DNA from: Palleronia marisminoris
GTDB lineage: Bacteria; Pseudomonadota; Alphaproteobacteria; Rhodobacterales; Rhodobacteraceae
Length of the DNA: 64,000 nucleotides
Reading direction: 5' to 3'
Assembly: GCF_900172315.1 (NCBI RefSeq)
Contig: NZ_FWFV01000002.1
Location: 310,001 to 374,000 of the forward strand
Shown: piece by piece, positions 9,780 through 19,233 of the stretch
How positions within the stretch are numbered: the first letter of the stretch is position 1
How the letters are laid out: the number at the start of each line of letters is the position of its first letter
Program-made: the position numbers and the translations under genes
Notes under the pieces: generated by a model
Databases searched by the model: none
What the model saw: the letters and a program-made list of their open reading frames with translations, nothing else
What the model was told of the DNA's origin: nothing

Positions 9780-10645
9780 TGCTCAAGGGACTCTCCGCCT
9801 TCCCCATCACGCCGATCACGGACGGGGCGCTGGACGACGCGATCTTCGCCCGGATGATCGAGCGCATCGTTGCGGCGGGCTGCGATTCGGTCGGCGCCCT
9901 CGGCTCGACCGGCGCCGGCCCCTACCTGCCGGCCAAGGCGCGCCGCCGGGCCGTGGCGGTCGCGGCCGAGACCACCGCCGGCCGCATCCCCCTCTGGGTC
10001 GGGATCGGCGCATTGACGACCGAAGCCGTCTGCGCCCATACCCGCGAGGCCGAGGCGGCGGGCGCGGACGGCCTTCTGTTGCAGCCCGTGTCGTACCAGC
10101 GCCTGACCGACGACGAGGTGTTCCACCTCTTTACCGATGCCGCCGCGGCGACGGCCCTGCCGCTCTGCATCTACGACAACCCTGCCACCACGGGCTTCCG
10201 CTTCTCGGATGACCTAATCCTGCGCATCGCAGCACTTCCCACGGTCGTCGCCGCCAAGCGCCCCCTGCCCGAGGGCGACGTCGCTGCCGACCTTGCCCCC
10301 CTCCGCGCTGCGTCGGACCTGTCGCTGGGCTATTCGCAGGACTGGGGGATGCTCGACGCCCTAGCCGGCGGAGGGGACGTATTTTTCAGCGTCCTCGCCG
10401 GCACCCGTCCCGAGGCCGTCGTTCCAGCCGCCCGCGCCGCGATCGGCGGCGACCTCGACCTCGCCCGCCAACTTGCCGAGCCCCTCGAGCCGATCTGGTC
10501 CCTCTTCCGCCGGTTCGGCGGCTACCGGGTCGTGCACGCCATCGCCTCGCGGGACTACGGGACGCCGTTGCCCCCGCTGCGCCCCGTGCTGCCCCTGCCC
10601 GACGCGGCCCTGCCCGAGCTCGACGCGGCGCTCGACCACCTGTAG
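9779..10645 (+). CDS. Dihydrodipicolinate synthase family aldolase/lyase
   Basis: A 288-residue class I aldolase of the DapA/NAL superfamily. The catalytic Tyr is in CIYDNPATTG and the Schiff-base Lys in VVAAKRPLPEG. The GTTGE motif of true DapA is changed to GSTGAG, so I would not call it DapA; keto-acid aldolase or dehydratase activity is possible. The start codon overlaps the amylosucrase stop, indicating translational coupling. Confidence 0.82.
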   Translation: MLKGLSAFPITPITDGALDDAIFARMIERIVAAGCDSVGALGSTGAGPYLPAKARRRAVAVAAETTAGRIPLWVGIGALTTEAVCAHTREAEAAGADGLLLQPVSYQRLTDDEVFHLFTDAAAATALPLCIYDNPATTGFRFSDDLILRIAALPTVVAAKRPLPEGDVAADLAPLRAASDLSLGYSQDWGMLDALAGGGDVFFSVLAGTRPEAVVPAARAAIGGDLDLARQLAEPLEPIWSLFRRFGGYRVVHAIASRDYGTPLPPLRPVLPLPDAALPELDAALDHL

Positions 10646-10747
10646 GCAGGGCCTTTACACCCGCCCCGGCCCTGTCCTATACGCCCGCATCCCCGTGCTG
10701 ACACCCTTGGAGGCGGCGGGGATCCACGCAATTTCAGGAGATACGAT

Positions 10748-11416
10748 ATGGCTGGCGAAACGCCCGACATCATCGCCTACGAACGGACGGGGACAGGCAA
10801 GGGGGCCGCTCGTCAAGCTCGGCGCGACAACCTCGTGCCCGGCATCGTGTATGGCGGCGAGAAAGACCCTCTTCCCATCAACCTGCCCTACAACGCGCTC
10901 ATCAAGAAGCTGAAGGCCGGTCGCTTCCTCGCGACGCTCTTCAACCTCAAGGTCGAGGGCCAGGAAGACGTCCGCGTCATCTGCCGCAGCGTCCAGCGTG
11001 ACGTCGTGAAAGACCTTCCGACGCATGTCGACTTCATGCGCCTGCGCCGTAACAGCCGCGTGTCGCTCTACATTCCCGTCGAAGTCGTGGGCGAAGACGA
11101 GTGCCCGGGCCTCAAGGCCGGCGGCGTGCTGACCATGGTCCGGTCCGAAGTCGAACTGCGCTGCACCGCGGGCGACATCCCCGAGAAGATCGTGATGTCG
11201 GTCGCCGGCAAGGAGATCGGTGACTCGATCCACATCTCCGAGGTCGAGCTGCCCGAGGGCACGCGCGCGACCATCGACCGGGACTTCGTGCTCGCCAACA
11301 TCTCGGCGCCCTCGGGCCTCGCCTCGCAGGCCGCGGAAGACGAAGATGAAGTTGCCGCCGACGAGGTCCCCGCGACCGAGGTGGACGCTGAAGCCGGGGA
11401 CGACGCAGAGTCCTGA
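10748..11416 (+). CDS. rplY: 50S ribosomal protein L25 / Ctc (long form)
   Basis: A 222-residue 5S-rRNA-binding protein. The N-terminal L25 domain (about 1-95) includes [19 protein letters not shown], and the C-terminal TL5/Ctc domain (about 96-190) includes [13 protein letters not shown] and [12 protein letters not shown]. The last 35 residues are strongly acidic and low-complexity, common in alphaproteobacterial long forms. AGGAG lies just ahead of the ATG. An intrinsic terminator at 11441 follows, then pth, the usual neighbour. Confidence 0.96.
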   Translation: MAGETPDIIAYERTGTGKGAARQARRDNLVPGIVYGGEKDPLPINLPYNALIKKLKAGRFLATLFNLKVEGQEDVRVICRSVQRDVVKDLPTHVDFMRLRRNSRVSLYIPVEVVGEDECPGLKAGGVLTMVRSEVELRCTAGDIPEKIVMSVAGKEIGDSIHISEVELPEGTRATIDRDFVLANISAPSGLASQAAEDEDEVAADEVPATEVDAEAGDDAES

Positions 11417-11440
11417 GCCTTCCGGCACCTGGAACACCGA

Positions 11441-11474
11441 CGGCGCGGGGCCCCCTCCGCGCCGTTTTTCTTTT
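11441..11474 (+). terminator. Intrinsic terminator after rplY
   Basis: CGGCGCGG at 11441-11448 pairs perfectly with CCGCGCCG at 11457-11464 around an 8-base loop, and TTTTTCTTTT follows at 11465. It sits between the rplY stop and the pth start, so it would end or attenuate readthrough from rplY. Confidence 0.85.
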
Positions 11475-11540
11475 GCCCCCACCGCCCCTATATCGAACCA
11501 CGGCCCCGCCGCCGGCCAGGAAGAACAACGGAGAAAGCGC

Positions 11541-12242
11541 ATGCGTCTGTTCGTTGGGCTCGGGAATCCCGGGCCGAAATATGCGAAACACCGCCACAAT
11601 ATCGGCTTCATGGCGGTCGAGCGCATTGCCGAAGATCACGGCTTTCCCCCGTTCCGCGCGAAGTTCCAGGGCCAGGTGACCGAGGGTCGCCTCGGCGACG
11701 AGCGCGTCGCGATCCTGATGCCCACGACCTTCATGAACAACTCGGGCCAATCAGTGGGCGAAGCCGCGCGGTTCTACAAGATCGACCCCGCCGACGTGGT
11801 CGTCTTCCATGACGAGATCGACCTCGCGCCGGGCAAGCTGAAATGCAAGACGGGCGGCGGGCACGCGGGCCACAACGGCCTGCGCTCGATTCACCAGCAT
11901 CTTGGGCCGGACTACGCTCGTGTGCGCATGGGGGTGGGCCATCCGGGCCACAAGGATCGCGTGCCGGGCTACGTGCTGCACGATTTCGCGAAGGCGGACG
12001 AGGATTGGCTCGACGACATGCTGCGCGGCTGCTCGGACGGCGCGCCGGCGCTGGCCGAGGGCGACCAGGGGCGCTTCATGAACGCGGTCGCCCTGCGCCT
12101 GAACCCGCCGCGCCCCTCGACCGGCACACAAGGTGCGAAAGCCTCCGAACCCAAGCCCGATCCCGCGCCTGCCCCGGAACCGGAGGCGGAGGCGGAGGCG
12201 GCAAGGAGCCCGCTTCAGAAGCTGGTGGACCGCTTCAGGTGA
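11541..12242 (+). CDS. pth: Peptidyl-tRNA hydrolase
   Basis: A 233-residue Pth1 that releases tRNA from peptidyl-tRNA dropped off ribosomes. LFVGLGNPGPKY at residues 3-14 and the catalytic His in KHRHNIGF are present, as is the catalytic Asp in FHDEIDLAPGK; the PTH signature GGGHAGHNGL and RMGVGHPG are intact. The tail after about residue 190 is rich in Pro/Glu/Ala and ends LQKLVDRFR, an extension beyond the compact core seen in some alphaproteobacteria. GGAGA precedes the ATG. The stop overlaps the GTG start of the DUF2332 gene. Confidence 0.97.
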   Translation: MRLFVGLGNPGPKYAKHRHNIGFMAVERIAEDHGFPPFRAKFQGQVTEGRLGDERVAILMPTTFMNNSGQSVGEAARFYKIDPADVVVFHDEIDLAPGKLKCKTGGGHAGHNGLRSIHQHLGPDYARVRMGVGHPGHKDRVPGYVLHDFAKADEDWLDDMLRGCSDGAPALAEGDQGRFMNAVALRLNPPRPSTGTQGAKASEPKPDPAPAPEPEAEAEAARSPLQKLVDRFR

Positions 12243-13258
12243 GCCTGCGCGCGGCGCTTCTGGATCAGTCCGAGAGCTGCCGTCAGCTTGGCTCGCCCTT
12301 CACCGCGCGCCTCCTGACGCTGACCGCCGAGCGGCTGACCGACGAAACGCCCGTAGGCCGTCGGCTTCTGGCGTGGGAGGGCAACGTCACCAGCCGCGGC
12401 CAGTCCGTGCCGCTGCGCCTTGCCGGGGCGCTGCACAGGCTGGTCCTGTCCGGCGATGATCTCGCGCTCCACTGGCCGCCCAACCCTATCACCGATGACG
12501 ACACGCTCTGGCAGGCGGTCGAAGGTGCGTTCCAGCGTCGCGGCGACGCCATTCTCGCGGCGCTCGACACTGCGCCCCAGACCAACGAGGTGCGCCGGGC
12601 AGCAGCCTTGATCCCCGCGCTTCACATGCTGGCGGCGCGGTATGGCCTGCCGCTGGCGCTCTACGAGCTCGGGGCGAGCGCCGGGCTGAACCTGCATCTC
12701 GACCGGTTCTCCCTGCAGGCCGGGCCGGTTCGCTTCGGTCCCGACACCCCTGCGCTGACCCTGGAACCCGACTGGACGGGCCCCGCGCCGCAGCCCGCCG
12801 CGGTCAAGATCGTCGCGCGACGGGGAGTCGACCTGGCGCCGGTCGATCCGCGAAACCCCGGGGACCGGCTACGCCTCCTGTCATTCCTCTGGGCCGATCA
12901 GCCCGAACGGAGGGATCGCACCCTTGCCGCCATAGCCGTGGCCGATACGGCGGTAGAGGCCGGCGACGCCGGCGCGTGGCTGGCCCCCGCCCTCGCGGAC
13001 GCGCCCGAAGGCGCGCTGCCGGTCGTCTATCACACGGTCGCCTGGCAGTATTTCCCGGACACCTCCAAGGCCGCGGCACTGGCTGCGATGGAACAGGCCG
13101 GGCGCCCTCTCGCCCGGATCAGCATGGAGGCCGACGGGACCGCCCGAAATGCTGCCCTGACGCTGTCGATCTGGCCCGACGGCACGACGCATCCCCTCGC
13201 CCGGGTCGATTTTCACGGTCGCTGGATCGACTGGACCGGCCCCACCGCCCTTCCTTGA
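12239..13258 (+). CDS. DUF2332 family protein
   Basis: A 339-residue protein of the DUF2332 family, function unknown. Recognisable features are the early SPFTARLL, the Rossmann-like LYELGASAGLNLHLDR (reminiscent of SAM-binding GxSxGxN motifs), a middle FLWADQPERRDR and a C-terminal VVYHTVAWQYFP. A methyltransferase-like fold is an inference from the motif order. The GTG start overlaps the pth stop by four bases, suggesting translational coupling. Confidence 0.8.
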   Translation: MSLRAALLDQSESCRQLGSPFTARLLTLTAERLTDETPVGRRLLAWEGNVTSRGQSVPLRLAGALHRLVLSGDDLALHWPPNPITDDDTLWQAVEGAFQRRGDAILAALDTAPQTNEVRRAAALIPALHMLAARYGLPLALYELGASAGLNLHLDRFSLQAGPVRFGPDTPALTLEPDWTGPAPQPAAVKIVARRGVDLAPVDPRNPGDRLRLLSFLWADQPERRDRTLAAIAVADTAVEAGDAGAWLAPALADAPEGALPVVYHTVAWQYFPDTSKAAALAAMEQAGRPLARISMEADGTARNAALTLSIWPDGTTHPLARVDFHGRWIDWTGPTALP

Positions 13259-13295
13259 GCGACCCAGCGCCCTACCTCCGCCGCAAGGAGGCGCC

Positions 13296-13667
13296 ATGAA
13301 GATCGACGACCCGATAAACGTCCTGGGCGAGGCCCTCGCCCCCTGCTCGCGCCAGCCGGTGACGGGCTACTTCCGCGACGGCCATTGCAATACCTGCGAG
13401 GCGGATCAAGGCAGCCACACCGTCTGCGCGGTCATGACGGACGAATTCCTCGCCCTGTCGAAATATCTGGGAAACGATCTTTCGACGCCCCGGCCCGAAT
13501 TCGGCTTTGCGGGGCTGAAGGCTGGCGATCGCTGGTGCCTCTGTGCGGCGCGGTTCCTGCAGGCGGTCTCGGAAGGGGCCGGACCGCTCGTGAACTTGGC
13601 AGCGACCCACGAGCGCGCGCTTGATATCGTGTCGCTCGAGGTGCTGCGCGCCCACGCGGCGGACTGA
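13296..13667 (+). CDS. DUF2237 family protein
   Basis: A 123-residue protein with the DUF2237 pattern: N-terminal NVLGEALAPCS, then GYFRDGHCNTCEADQGSHTVCAVMT, and WCLCAARFLQA. The conserved Cys residues could bind a metal. No function is known to me. AAGGAGG lies 5-12 bases ahead of the ATG. The gene converges with the small PepSY-like gene. Confidence 0.85.
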   Translation: MKIDDPINVLGEALAPCSRQPVTGYFRDGHCNTCEADQGSHTVCAVMTDEFLALSKYLGNDLSTPRPEFGFAGLKAGDRWCLCAARFLQAVSEGAGPLVNLAATHERALDIVSLEVLRAHAAD

Positions 13668-13676
13668 CCGCGAAGG

Positions 13677-13934
13677 TCAGCTTTCGTCGGGCGCGTCCGA
13701 AAGCATGGTCATTTCTTGCGACAGGATCTCGCCCGTCGTCGCGTTGTAGCGAACCTCGATCCGCTTGCCCTTGCCCGTCGCCGTGGCGGTCAGCAGGCCG
13801 CTGTCATGGGTCATTTCGATGGTCTCGAACCCATGGTCCGTGAGGTAGTCCCGCGCTTCGGTCTCGACGTCCGAGGCCAAGGCCGGTGCAGCAGAAAGTG
13901 CGAATAGTGCAAGAAGTGCGGTACGTCCGAGCAT
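13677..13934 (-). CDS. Small exported PepSY-like protein
   Basis: An 85-residue protein with a signal peptide (MLGRTALLALFALSAAPALA) and one compact PepSY-like domain with YLTDHGFETIEMTHDSG and EVRYNATTGEILSQE. Such periplasmic modules are thought to act as inhibitors or ligand binders. The ATG at 13934 follows GAGG at a good distance and gives a clean signal peptide; an upstream ATG at 13955 lacks a ribosome site and overlaps the trpB stop. It could be read through from trpB. Confidence 0.72.
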   Translation of the reverse strand: MLGRTALLALFALSAAPALASDVETEARDYLTDHGFETIEMTHDSGLLTATATGKGKRIEVRYNATTGEILSQEMTMLSDAPDES

Positions 13935-13951
13935 GTCTGTCCAGCCTCTTG

Positions 13952-15175
13952 TCATGAAATGTCAATTCCGAGCGCGCGCGCGACGGTGAAGATGTCCTTG
14001 TCACCGCGCCCGCACAGATTCATGCAGATGATGTGATCCGCAGGCAGTTCGGGCGCGATCTTCGCGACGTGAGCCAGCGCATGCGACGGCTCGAGCGCGG
14101 GGATGATGCCCTCGGTCTCGCAGCACAACTGGAACGCGTCGAGCGCCTCGCGGTCGGTGATCGAGACGTATTCGGCCCGGCCGATATCATGAAGCCACGC
14201 ATGCTCGGGCCCGATACCCGGATAGTCGAGTCCTGCCGAAATCGAGAATCCCTCGAGGATCTGCCCGTCATCGTCCTGCAGAAGGTAGGTGCGGTTGCCG
14301 TGCAGCACGCCCGGCCGGCCACCGGTCAGCGAGGCGCAGTGTTGCATCTCGTCCGAGACGCCCTTGCCACCCGCCTCGACCCCGATGATGCGCACCGACG
14401 GGTCGTCGAGGAACGGATAGAACAGCCCCATGGCGTTCGACCCGCCGCCGATTGCAGCAATGAGCGTGTCGGGCAAGCGGCCCTCGGCCTCCTGCATCTG
14501 GGCCTTCGCCTCGGTGCCGATGATCGCCTGGAAATCGCGGACCATCGCCGGATAGGGGTGCGGCCCCGCCACCGTGCCGATGCAGTAGAACGTGTCGCGC
14601 ACATTGGTCACCCAATCGCGCATCGCATCGTTCATGGCGTCCTTCAGAGTGCCGCGGCCGCTCGTCACCGGGATCACCTCGGCCCCCAGAAGGCGCATGC
14701 GGAAGACGTTGGGCTGCTGACGCTCGACGTCGTGGGCGCCCATGTAGACGACGCATTTCAGGCCGAACTTGGCGCAGACAGTGGCGGTTGCAACGCCGTG
14801 CTGTCCGGCGCCCGTCTCGGCGATGATACGGGTCTTGCCCATGCGGCGGGCGAGGATGATCTGGCCCAGCACGTTGTTGATCTTGTGCGCGCCGGTGTGG
14901 TTCAGCTCGTCGCGCTTGAGGTAGATCTTCGCGCCGCCCAGACGTTCGGTCAGGCGCGCGGCGTGGTAAAGGGGCGACGGGCGGCCGACATAGTTGGTCC
15001 AGAGATCGTGCATCTCGGCCCAGAAGCTGTCGTCGGTCTTGGCGTGCTCGTATTGACGCTCGAGCTCGAGGATCAGCGGCATCAGCGTCTCGGAAACGAA
15101 TCGACCGCCGAAATTGCCGAAGCGGCCCCTCGAGTCAGGGCCCGCGCGGTAGGAGTTCTTCAGATCGTCCGGCAT
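13952..15175 (-). CDS. trpB: Tryptophan synthase beta subunit
   Basis: A 407-residue PLP enzyme that joins indole and serine to form tryptophan. [10 protein letters not shown] marks the N-terminus; the PLP Lys is in [12 protein letters not shown]; the [10 protein letters not shown] loop, the phosphate-binding GGGSNAMG and the C-terminal CGRGDKDIF are intact. The ATG at 15175 follows AAGGGTGG; an in-frame extension to 15229 has no ribosome site. Upstream on the same strand are a membrane protein and trpF. Confidence 0.97.
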   Translation of the reverse strand: MPDDLKNSYRAGPDSRGRFGNFGGRFVSETLMPLILELERQYEHAKTDDSFWAEMHDLWTNYVGRPSPLYHAARLTERLGGAKIYLKRDELNHTGAHKINNVLGQIILARRMGKTRIIAETGAGQHGVATATVCAKFGLKCVVYMGAHDVERQQPNVFRMRLLGAEVIPVTSGRGTLKDAMNDAMRDWVTNVRDTFYCIGTVAGPHPYPAMVRDFQAIIGTEAKAQMQEAEGRLPDTLIAAIGGGSNAMGLFYPFLDDPSVRIIGVEAGGKGVSDEMQHCASLTGGRPGVLHGNRTYLLQDDDGQILEGFSISAGLDYPGIGPEHAWLHDIGRAEYVSITDREALDAFQLCCETEGIIPALEPSHALAHVAKIAPELPADHIICMNLCGRGDKDIFTVARALGIDIS

Positions 15176-15259
15176 CGCCACCCTTCCCTGTCCGATCCCA
15201 GCGATAGACCGGGGCGGCGGGCGGCACAAGCAGAGCGACCGGCGGCTGCGGCGTTCCGC

Positions 15260-15580
15260 CTATCGCAACCGACGCCTCCAGCGCCGAACCTTGATGCGGA
15301 ACTGGATCGCTACGGTGGTCACGAAGGGCCGCAGCACCGGCAGGTCCACCGCCAGCAGCAGCAGCCCGACCGGAAGCATCCAAAGCCCCAGCACCGGAAG
15401 AAACGACAGCAGGCTGCCGATGATCAGCAGGATCGCCACCGGAAGCCGGATGATCGCCGCACCGCGGCCGCGCAGGGCAGAGATGGGACGGGCGGTGAAG
15501 GGAACCGCATGTGCGATGGCATCGAACTGCCGATCGAGGCGGCGGCGCAGGCGTTCGGAGGGGCGGAGAGGGTGTGACAC
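15260..15580 (-). CDS. Small two-helix membrane protein between trpF and trpB
   Basis: A 106-residue protein with an Arg-rich N-terminus, two adjacent hydrophobic helices (about residues 44-62 and 66-82) separated by a short Pro/Gly turn, and a very basic C-terminus KVRRWRRRLR. Function is unknown. Its position between trpF and trpB suggests only cotranscription. Confidence 0.65.
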   Translation of the reverse strand: MSHPLRPSERLRRRLDRQFDAIAHAVPFTARPISALRGRGAAIIRLPVAILLIIGSLLSFLPVLGLWMLPVGLLLLAVDLPVLRPFVTTVAIQFRIKVRRWRRRLR

Positions 15581-15644
15581 GTCGATCAGATGGATGCGGG
15601 GTGGTTTCGCGTCAAGGCACGAGGCGCGTGCAAGTTTGCGTGCC

Positions 15645-16289
15645 TCAACCGACAGCGATTGCCTGGCCGAAGGCCGCGATCTTGTCGGGGTCCTTCACGC
15701 CCGGCGCGCGTTCGACGCCCGACGAGACGTCCACCTGCGGCGCGCCGGTCACGCGCACTGCCTCGGCCACGTTTTCCGGCGTCAGTCCCCCGGCGAGCAT
15801 CCAGGGCCTGGCCCAATGCCGCCCCGCGATCAGGGTCCAGTCGAAGGACAACCCGTTGCCGCCCGGCAGCTCCGTGTCGCGGGGCGGTTTTGCATCGATC
15901 AGAAGCTGGTCGGCCACCTCGGCGTATTCGTCGATTCGCGGCAGATCCTCGGGGCCGGCGACGCCGATCGCCTTCATCACCGGCAGGCCGGTGCGCGTCT
16001 TGATCTCGCGCACCCGCTCGGGCAACTCGCTGCCGTGAAGCTGCAACATGTCGATCGGCACCTTGTCCGTCAGCAGGTCCAGCGCCGCATCGCTGGGGTC
16101 GACCACCAGCGCGACCTTCATGATACCGGGCGGGACAGCGCCGGCCATCGCCGCGGCCGAAGGCAGATCGAGGTTGCGCGGCGACTTGGGGAAGAAGACG
16201 AAGCCCAGGTAGGAGGCGCCGGCCAACAGCGCGGCAGGCACGTCGGCCGGGTCGGTGATGCCGCAGATCTTGAATCGCGTCGGCGTCAC
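15645..16289 (-). CDS. trpF: Phosphoribosylanthranilate isomerase
   Basis: A 214-residue TIM-barrel enzyme catalysing the Amadori rearrangement of N-phosphoribosylanthranilate. The catalytic Cys is in FKICGITDP at residues 6-14 and the general-acid Asp in [21 protein letters not shown] and MLQLHGSE are standard. The ATG overlaps the stop of the LapA-like gene (four-base ATGA overlap), so the two are translationally coupled. Confidence 0.96.
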   Translation of the reverse strand: MTPTRFKICGITDPADVPAALLAGASYLGFVFFPKSPRNLDLPSAAAMAGAVPPGIMKVALVVDPSDAALDLLTDKVPIDMLQLHGSELPERVREIKTRTGLPVMKAIGVAGPEDLPRIDEYAEVADQLLIDAKPPRDTELPGGNGLSFDWTLIAGRHWARPWMLAGGLTPENVAEAVRVTGAPQVDVSSGVERAPGVKDPDKIAAFGQAIAVG

Positions 16290-16669
16290 GAGGCCCGCCT
16301 GGCCGGGGTCGAACCGTCTTCGACCAGCGCGATGATGTCGTTGCCGTTCCCCTTGCCGGTTGCAGCACCGGACCGGCGCATGTCGCCGACCTCACGCTCC
16401 AGCGCCTCGCGCTCGCGTCGTTCATGCCGGGCCGCGGCGCGGTGCTTGTGCTCACGCGCGAACTCGACGACGAAGCCGATCAGCAGGCCGATCACCACGG
16501 CCCCGAGAATCACCACGAACATCGGCAACGTGACGGCCCAGGTCAGCCCCAGGAAACCGCCCATGGCCTCGGGCAGGAGGCGCAGCGTCACGGCCTGCGC
16601 ATTTGCCAGCGCCACCATGATCAGCAGCACCGCAATGATAGCCAGTACGACGAATTTGACGACACGCAT
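16286..16669 (-). CDS. LapA-like (DUF1049) membrane protein
   Basis: A 127-residue protein with two N-terminal transmembrane helices (about 6-24 and 44-68), the [10 protein letters not shown] spacer between them, and a cytoplasmic basic coiled-coil-like tail ([18 protein letters not shown]). This is the LapA/DUF1049 arrangement; in enterobacteria the LapAB proteins link LPS synthesis to membrane proteolysis. Here it lies between ihfB and trpF and overlaps trpF. Confidence 0.85.
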   Translation of the reverse strand: MRVVKFVVLAIIAVLLIMVALANAQAVTLRLLPEAMGGFLGLTWAVTLPMFVVILGAVVIGLLIGFVVEFAREHKHRAAARHERREREALEREVGDMRRSGAATGKGNGNDIIALVEDGSTPARRAS

Positions 16670-16672
16670 GGT

Positions 16673-16954
16673 TCAGTCCCCGTTCAACCTGTCCCTCAGT
16701 AGCTTGCCCGCCTTGAAGAAGGGAACATGCTTTTCATCGACGGGAACCGCCTCGCCAGTCCTGGGGTTCCGTCCGACCCGCGCATCGCGCTTCTTGACCG
16801 AGAAGGCCCCGAAGCCGCGCAGCTCGACGCGATTGCCCTCGCACATGGCGTGGATGATCTCCTCGAAGATCGTGCTCACGATCCGCTCGACGTCCCGCTG
16901 GGTCAGATGCGGGTTGTCGTCGGCGATCTTCTGGATCAGTTCGGAGCGGATCAT
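16673..16954 (-). CDS. ihfB: Integration host factor beta subunit
   Basis: A 93-residue HU/IHF-family DNA-bending protein. [15 protein letters not shown] opens the helical dimerisation part, [14 protein letters not shown] and the arm signature GRNPRTGE carry the intercalating Pro, and [11 protein letters not shown] closes it. It is the first gene of a leftward cluster with the LapA-like gene and trpF, three bases apart. Confidence 0.95.
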   Translation of the reverse strand: MIRSELIQKIADDNPHLTQRDVERIVSTIFEEIIHAMCEGNRVELRGFGAFSVKKRDARVGRNPRTGEAVPVDEKHVPFFKAGKLLRDRLNGD

Positions 16955-17068
16955 CGCGAATGCCTCCTCATCGGACCTTGCTAGATAGGGCGAAGCGCCT
17001 CTGGGAACACGGCGAATTGAACTGAACGAATGATAACTCTCTTATGCCTATCGCTCAACGGGGCATAG

Positions 17069-17095
17069 AAAAACCCCCGCGATTCCTCGCGGGGG
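17069..17095 (-). terminator. Intrinsic terminator after rpsA
   Basis: Read on the minus strand, a 9-bp perfect stem (the plus-strand arms are CCCCCGCGA at 17074-17082 and TCGCGGGGG at 17087-17095) with a four-base loop is followed by a run of five T from the plus-strand AAAAA at 17069-17073. It lies 31 bases past the rpsA stop and is a strong rho-independent terminator. Confidence 0.92.
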
Positions 17096-17125
17096 TCAAA
17101 GTTTTTCGAAGCTGCGACCGCTGGA

Positions 17126-18805
17126 TCAGTCGTCGTCGCGGTTCAGCGCGGCGCCCAGGATGTCGCCGAGCGAGGCACCCGAAGCGGACGAACCGTACTG
17201 CTGGACGGCCTCTTTCTCTTCCGCGATCTCGCGGGCCTTGATCGACAGGCCGAGACGGCGCGACTTCTGATCGACGTTGGTGACGCGGACGTCGACCTTG
17301 TCGCCGACGCCGAAGCGCTCGGGGCGCTGCTCCGACCGGTCGCGGCTGAGGTCCGAGCGACGGATGAAGGATTTCATGCCCTCGTACTCGACCTCGACGC
17401 CGCCATCCTCGATCGCCGTGACGGCCACCGTGATGATCGCACCGCGCGACACGCCGCCGACCACGTCCGAGAAGCTGTCGTCCATCGCCTTCATCGAAAG
17501 CGATATCCGCTCTTTCTCGACGTCGGTTTCGGTCACGACGGCCTGAACGACGTCACCCTTGTGGAAGCGCTGGATGGCTTCTTCGCCACGCTCGTCCCAC
17601 GAGATGTCCGAAAGGTGGACCATGCCGTCGATGTCGTTGTCGAGACCCACGAACAGACCGAACTCGGTGATGTTCTTGATCTCGCCCTCGACCTGCGTGC
17701 CCTCGGGGTGCGTCTCGGCAAAGACTTCCCACGGGTTGCGCTGGGTCTGCTTGAGGCCAAGCGACACGCGACGCTTCTGGCTGTCGATCTCCAGAACCAT
17801 GACCTCGACCTCTTGCGAGGTGGACACGATCTTGCCCGGATGGACGTTCTTCTTGGTCCACGACATCTCGCTGACGTGCACCAGACCTTCGACGCCCGGC
17901 TCCAGCTCGACGAATGCACCGTAGTCGGTGATGTTCGTCACGCGGCCCTGGTGGACCGAACCCAACGAGAACTTGGCTTCGACGGTATCCCACGGATCGT
18001 CCTGGAGCTGCTTCATGCCCAGCGAGATGCGGTGGGTCTCCTTGTTGATCTTGATCACCTGGACCTTGATGGTCTCGCCGATGGTCACGATTTCCGAAGG
18101 ATGGTTCACGCGGCGCCATGCCATGTCGGTGACGTGCAGCAGGCCGTCGACACCGCCGAGGTCCACGAACGCACCGTATTCGGTGATGTTCTTCACCACG
18201 CCGTCGACAGCCTGACCCTCTTCGAGGTTGGCGATCACTTCGGCGCGCTGCTCGGCACGCGATTCTTCAAGGATGGCGCGGCGCGAGACCACGATGTTGC
18301 CACGGCGGCGGTCCATCTTGAGGATCTGGAACGGCTGCTTCAGACCCATGAGCGGACCGGCATCGCGCACGGGGCGCACATCGACCTGCGAGCCGGGCAG
18401 GAACGCAACGGCGCCGCCGAGGTCGACCGTGAAGCCACCCTTGACGCGGCCGAAGATCGCGCCGTCGACGCGGTTCTCGTCGGCATAGGCTTTTTCGAGA
18501 CGGTCCCAAGCGGCCTCGCGGCGGGCCATCTCGTGGGAGATCACGGCTTCGCCGCGCGCGTTCTCGACCTGGCGCAGATAGACCTCGACCTCGTCGCCGA
18601 CGTTGATCTCGGGCGTCTGGCCGGGTTCAGCGAATTCTTTCAGATCGACGCGGCCTTCCATCTTGTAGCCGACGTCGATGATGGCCTGGCCTGCCTCGAT
18701 GGCGAGTACGCGGCCTTTGACGACAGAACCCTCGTCAGGGGTGTCGATGTCGAAGCTTTCGTTAAGGAGCGCTTCGAACTCCTCCATGGATGTATTTTGA
18801 GCCAT
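17126..18805 (-). CDS. rpsA: 30S ribosomal protein S1
   Basis: A 559-residue protein with six S1 RNA-binding domains, which brings mRNA to the 30S subunit. Repeats with GxVkxitdyGaFVdL are seen near residues 195-265 (NITEYGAFVDLGG), 280-350 (NITDYGAFVELEPG) and 370-440 (NITEFGLFVGLDND). It starts MAQNTSMEEFEALL and ends SLGDILGAALNRDDD. The frame remains open upstream to 19321, but the ATG at 18805 matches the family start. An intrinsic terminator follows. Confidence 0.97.
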   Translation of the reverse strand: MAQNTSMEEFEALLNESFDIDTPDEGSVVKGRVLAIEAGQAIIDVGYKMEGRVDLKEFAEPGQTPEINVGDEVEVYLRQVENARGEAVISHEMARREAAWDRLEKAYADENRVDGAIFGRVKGGFTVDLGGAVAFLPGSQVDVRPVRDAGPLMGLKQPFQILKMDRRRGNIVVSRRAILEESRAEQRAEVIANLEEGQAVDGVVKNITEYGAFVDLGGVDGLLHVTDMAWRRVNHPSEIVTIGETIKVQVIKINKETHRISLGMKQLQDDPWDTVEAKFSLGSVHQGRVTNITDYGAFVELEPGVEGLVHVSEMSWTKKNVHPGKIVSTSQEVEVMVLEIDSQKRRVSLGLKQTQRNPWEVFAETHPEGTQVEGEIKNITEFGLFVGLDNDIDGMVHLSDISWDERGEEAIQRFHKGDVVQAVVTETDVEKERISLSMKAMDDSFSDVVGGVSRGAIITVAVTAIEDGGVEVEYEGMKSFIRRSDLSRDRSEQRPERFGVGDKVDVRVTNVDQKSRRLGLSIKAREIAEEKEAVQQYGSSASGASLGDILGAALNRDDD

Positions 18806-19080
18806 AAGGTCTCGGATTTCCTTTTTACATCTATTCTGGCCGCGCGGTTGTCTCCGCGGGTCTCGGGTGGATTTGGTCACTGATGGCGGGGGTCCGGTAT
18901 GCGAAAAAGGGCCGGTGAAACCGACCCTGCTCGCGCCCGGGATCTGCCGCCCCTTAGACGCGAAAGGTGATACAGGCATTGCGGCCTTATCGCAAGACCC
19001 CTCTGTCGCCGCCTCCAAGCCGCTTGACGTTTCCCGACTGATATTGTCAGCTATTGGCAGAGGCAGCCACCGGAGGTCCC

Positions 19081-19233
19081 ATGGACGACCCTCTTCCCCC
19101 GTCGCGCCCGGACCCTGGTGCGCATGACGCCCCGATACCCTCCTGGCAGGACCTGCTTGCCGTAGCTGGCGACATGGAGGTGCCCGAGCCGCTTCTCGAC
19201 CTGATGCGCCCAAGCGAGGACCGTCGCCCATGA
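19081..19233 (+). CDS. Small hypothetical ORF overlapping hemP
   Basis: A 50-codon frame, ATG at 19081, preceded by GGAGG at 19073-19077, with an ATGA overlap onto the following hemP start. The protein is acidic and proline-rich with a helical middle (SWQDLLAVAGDM). I do not recognise a family. The ribosome site and exact four-base overlap make translation likely, perhaps coupling hemP expression to this leader. Confidence 0.5.
   Translation: MDDPLPPSRPDPGAHDAPIPSWQDLLAVAGDMEVPEPLLDLMRPSEDRRP

Noticed and set aside
15176..16672. A trp leader peptide or attenuator near trpF or trpB
   Set aside because: No short Trp-rich frame with a following attenuator hairpin was found in the gaps.
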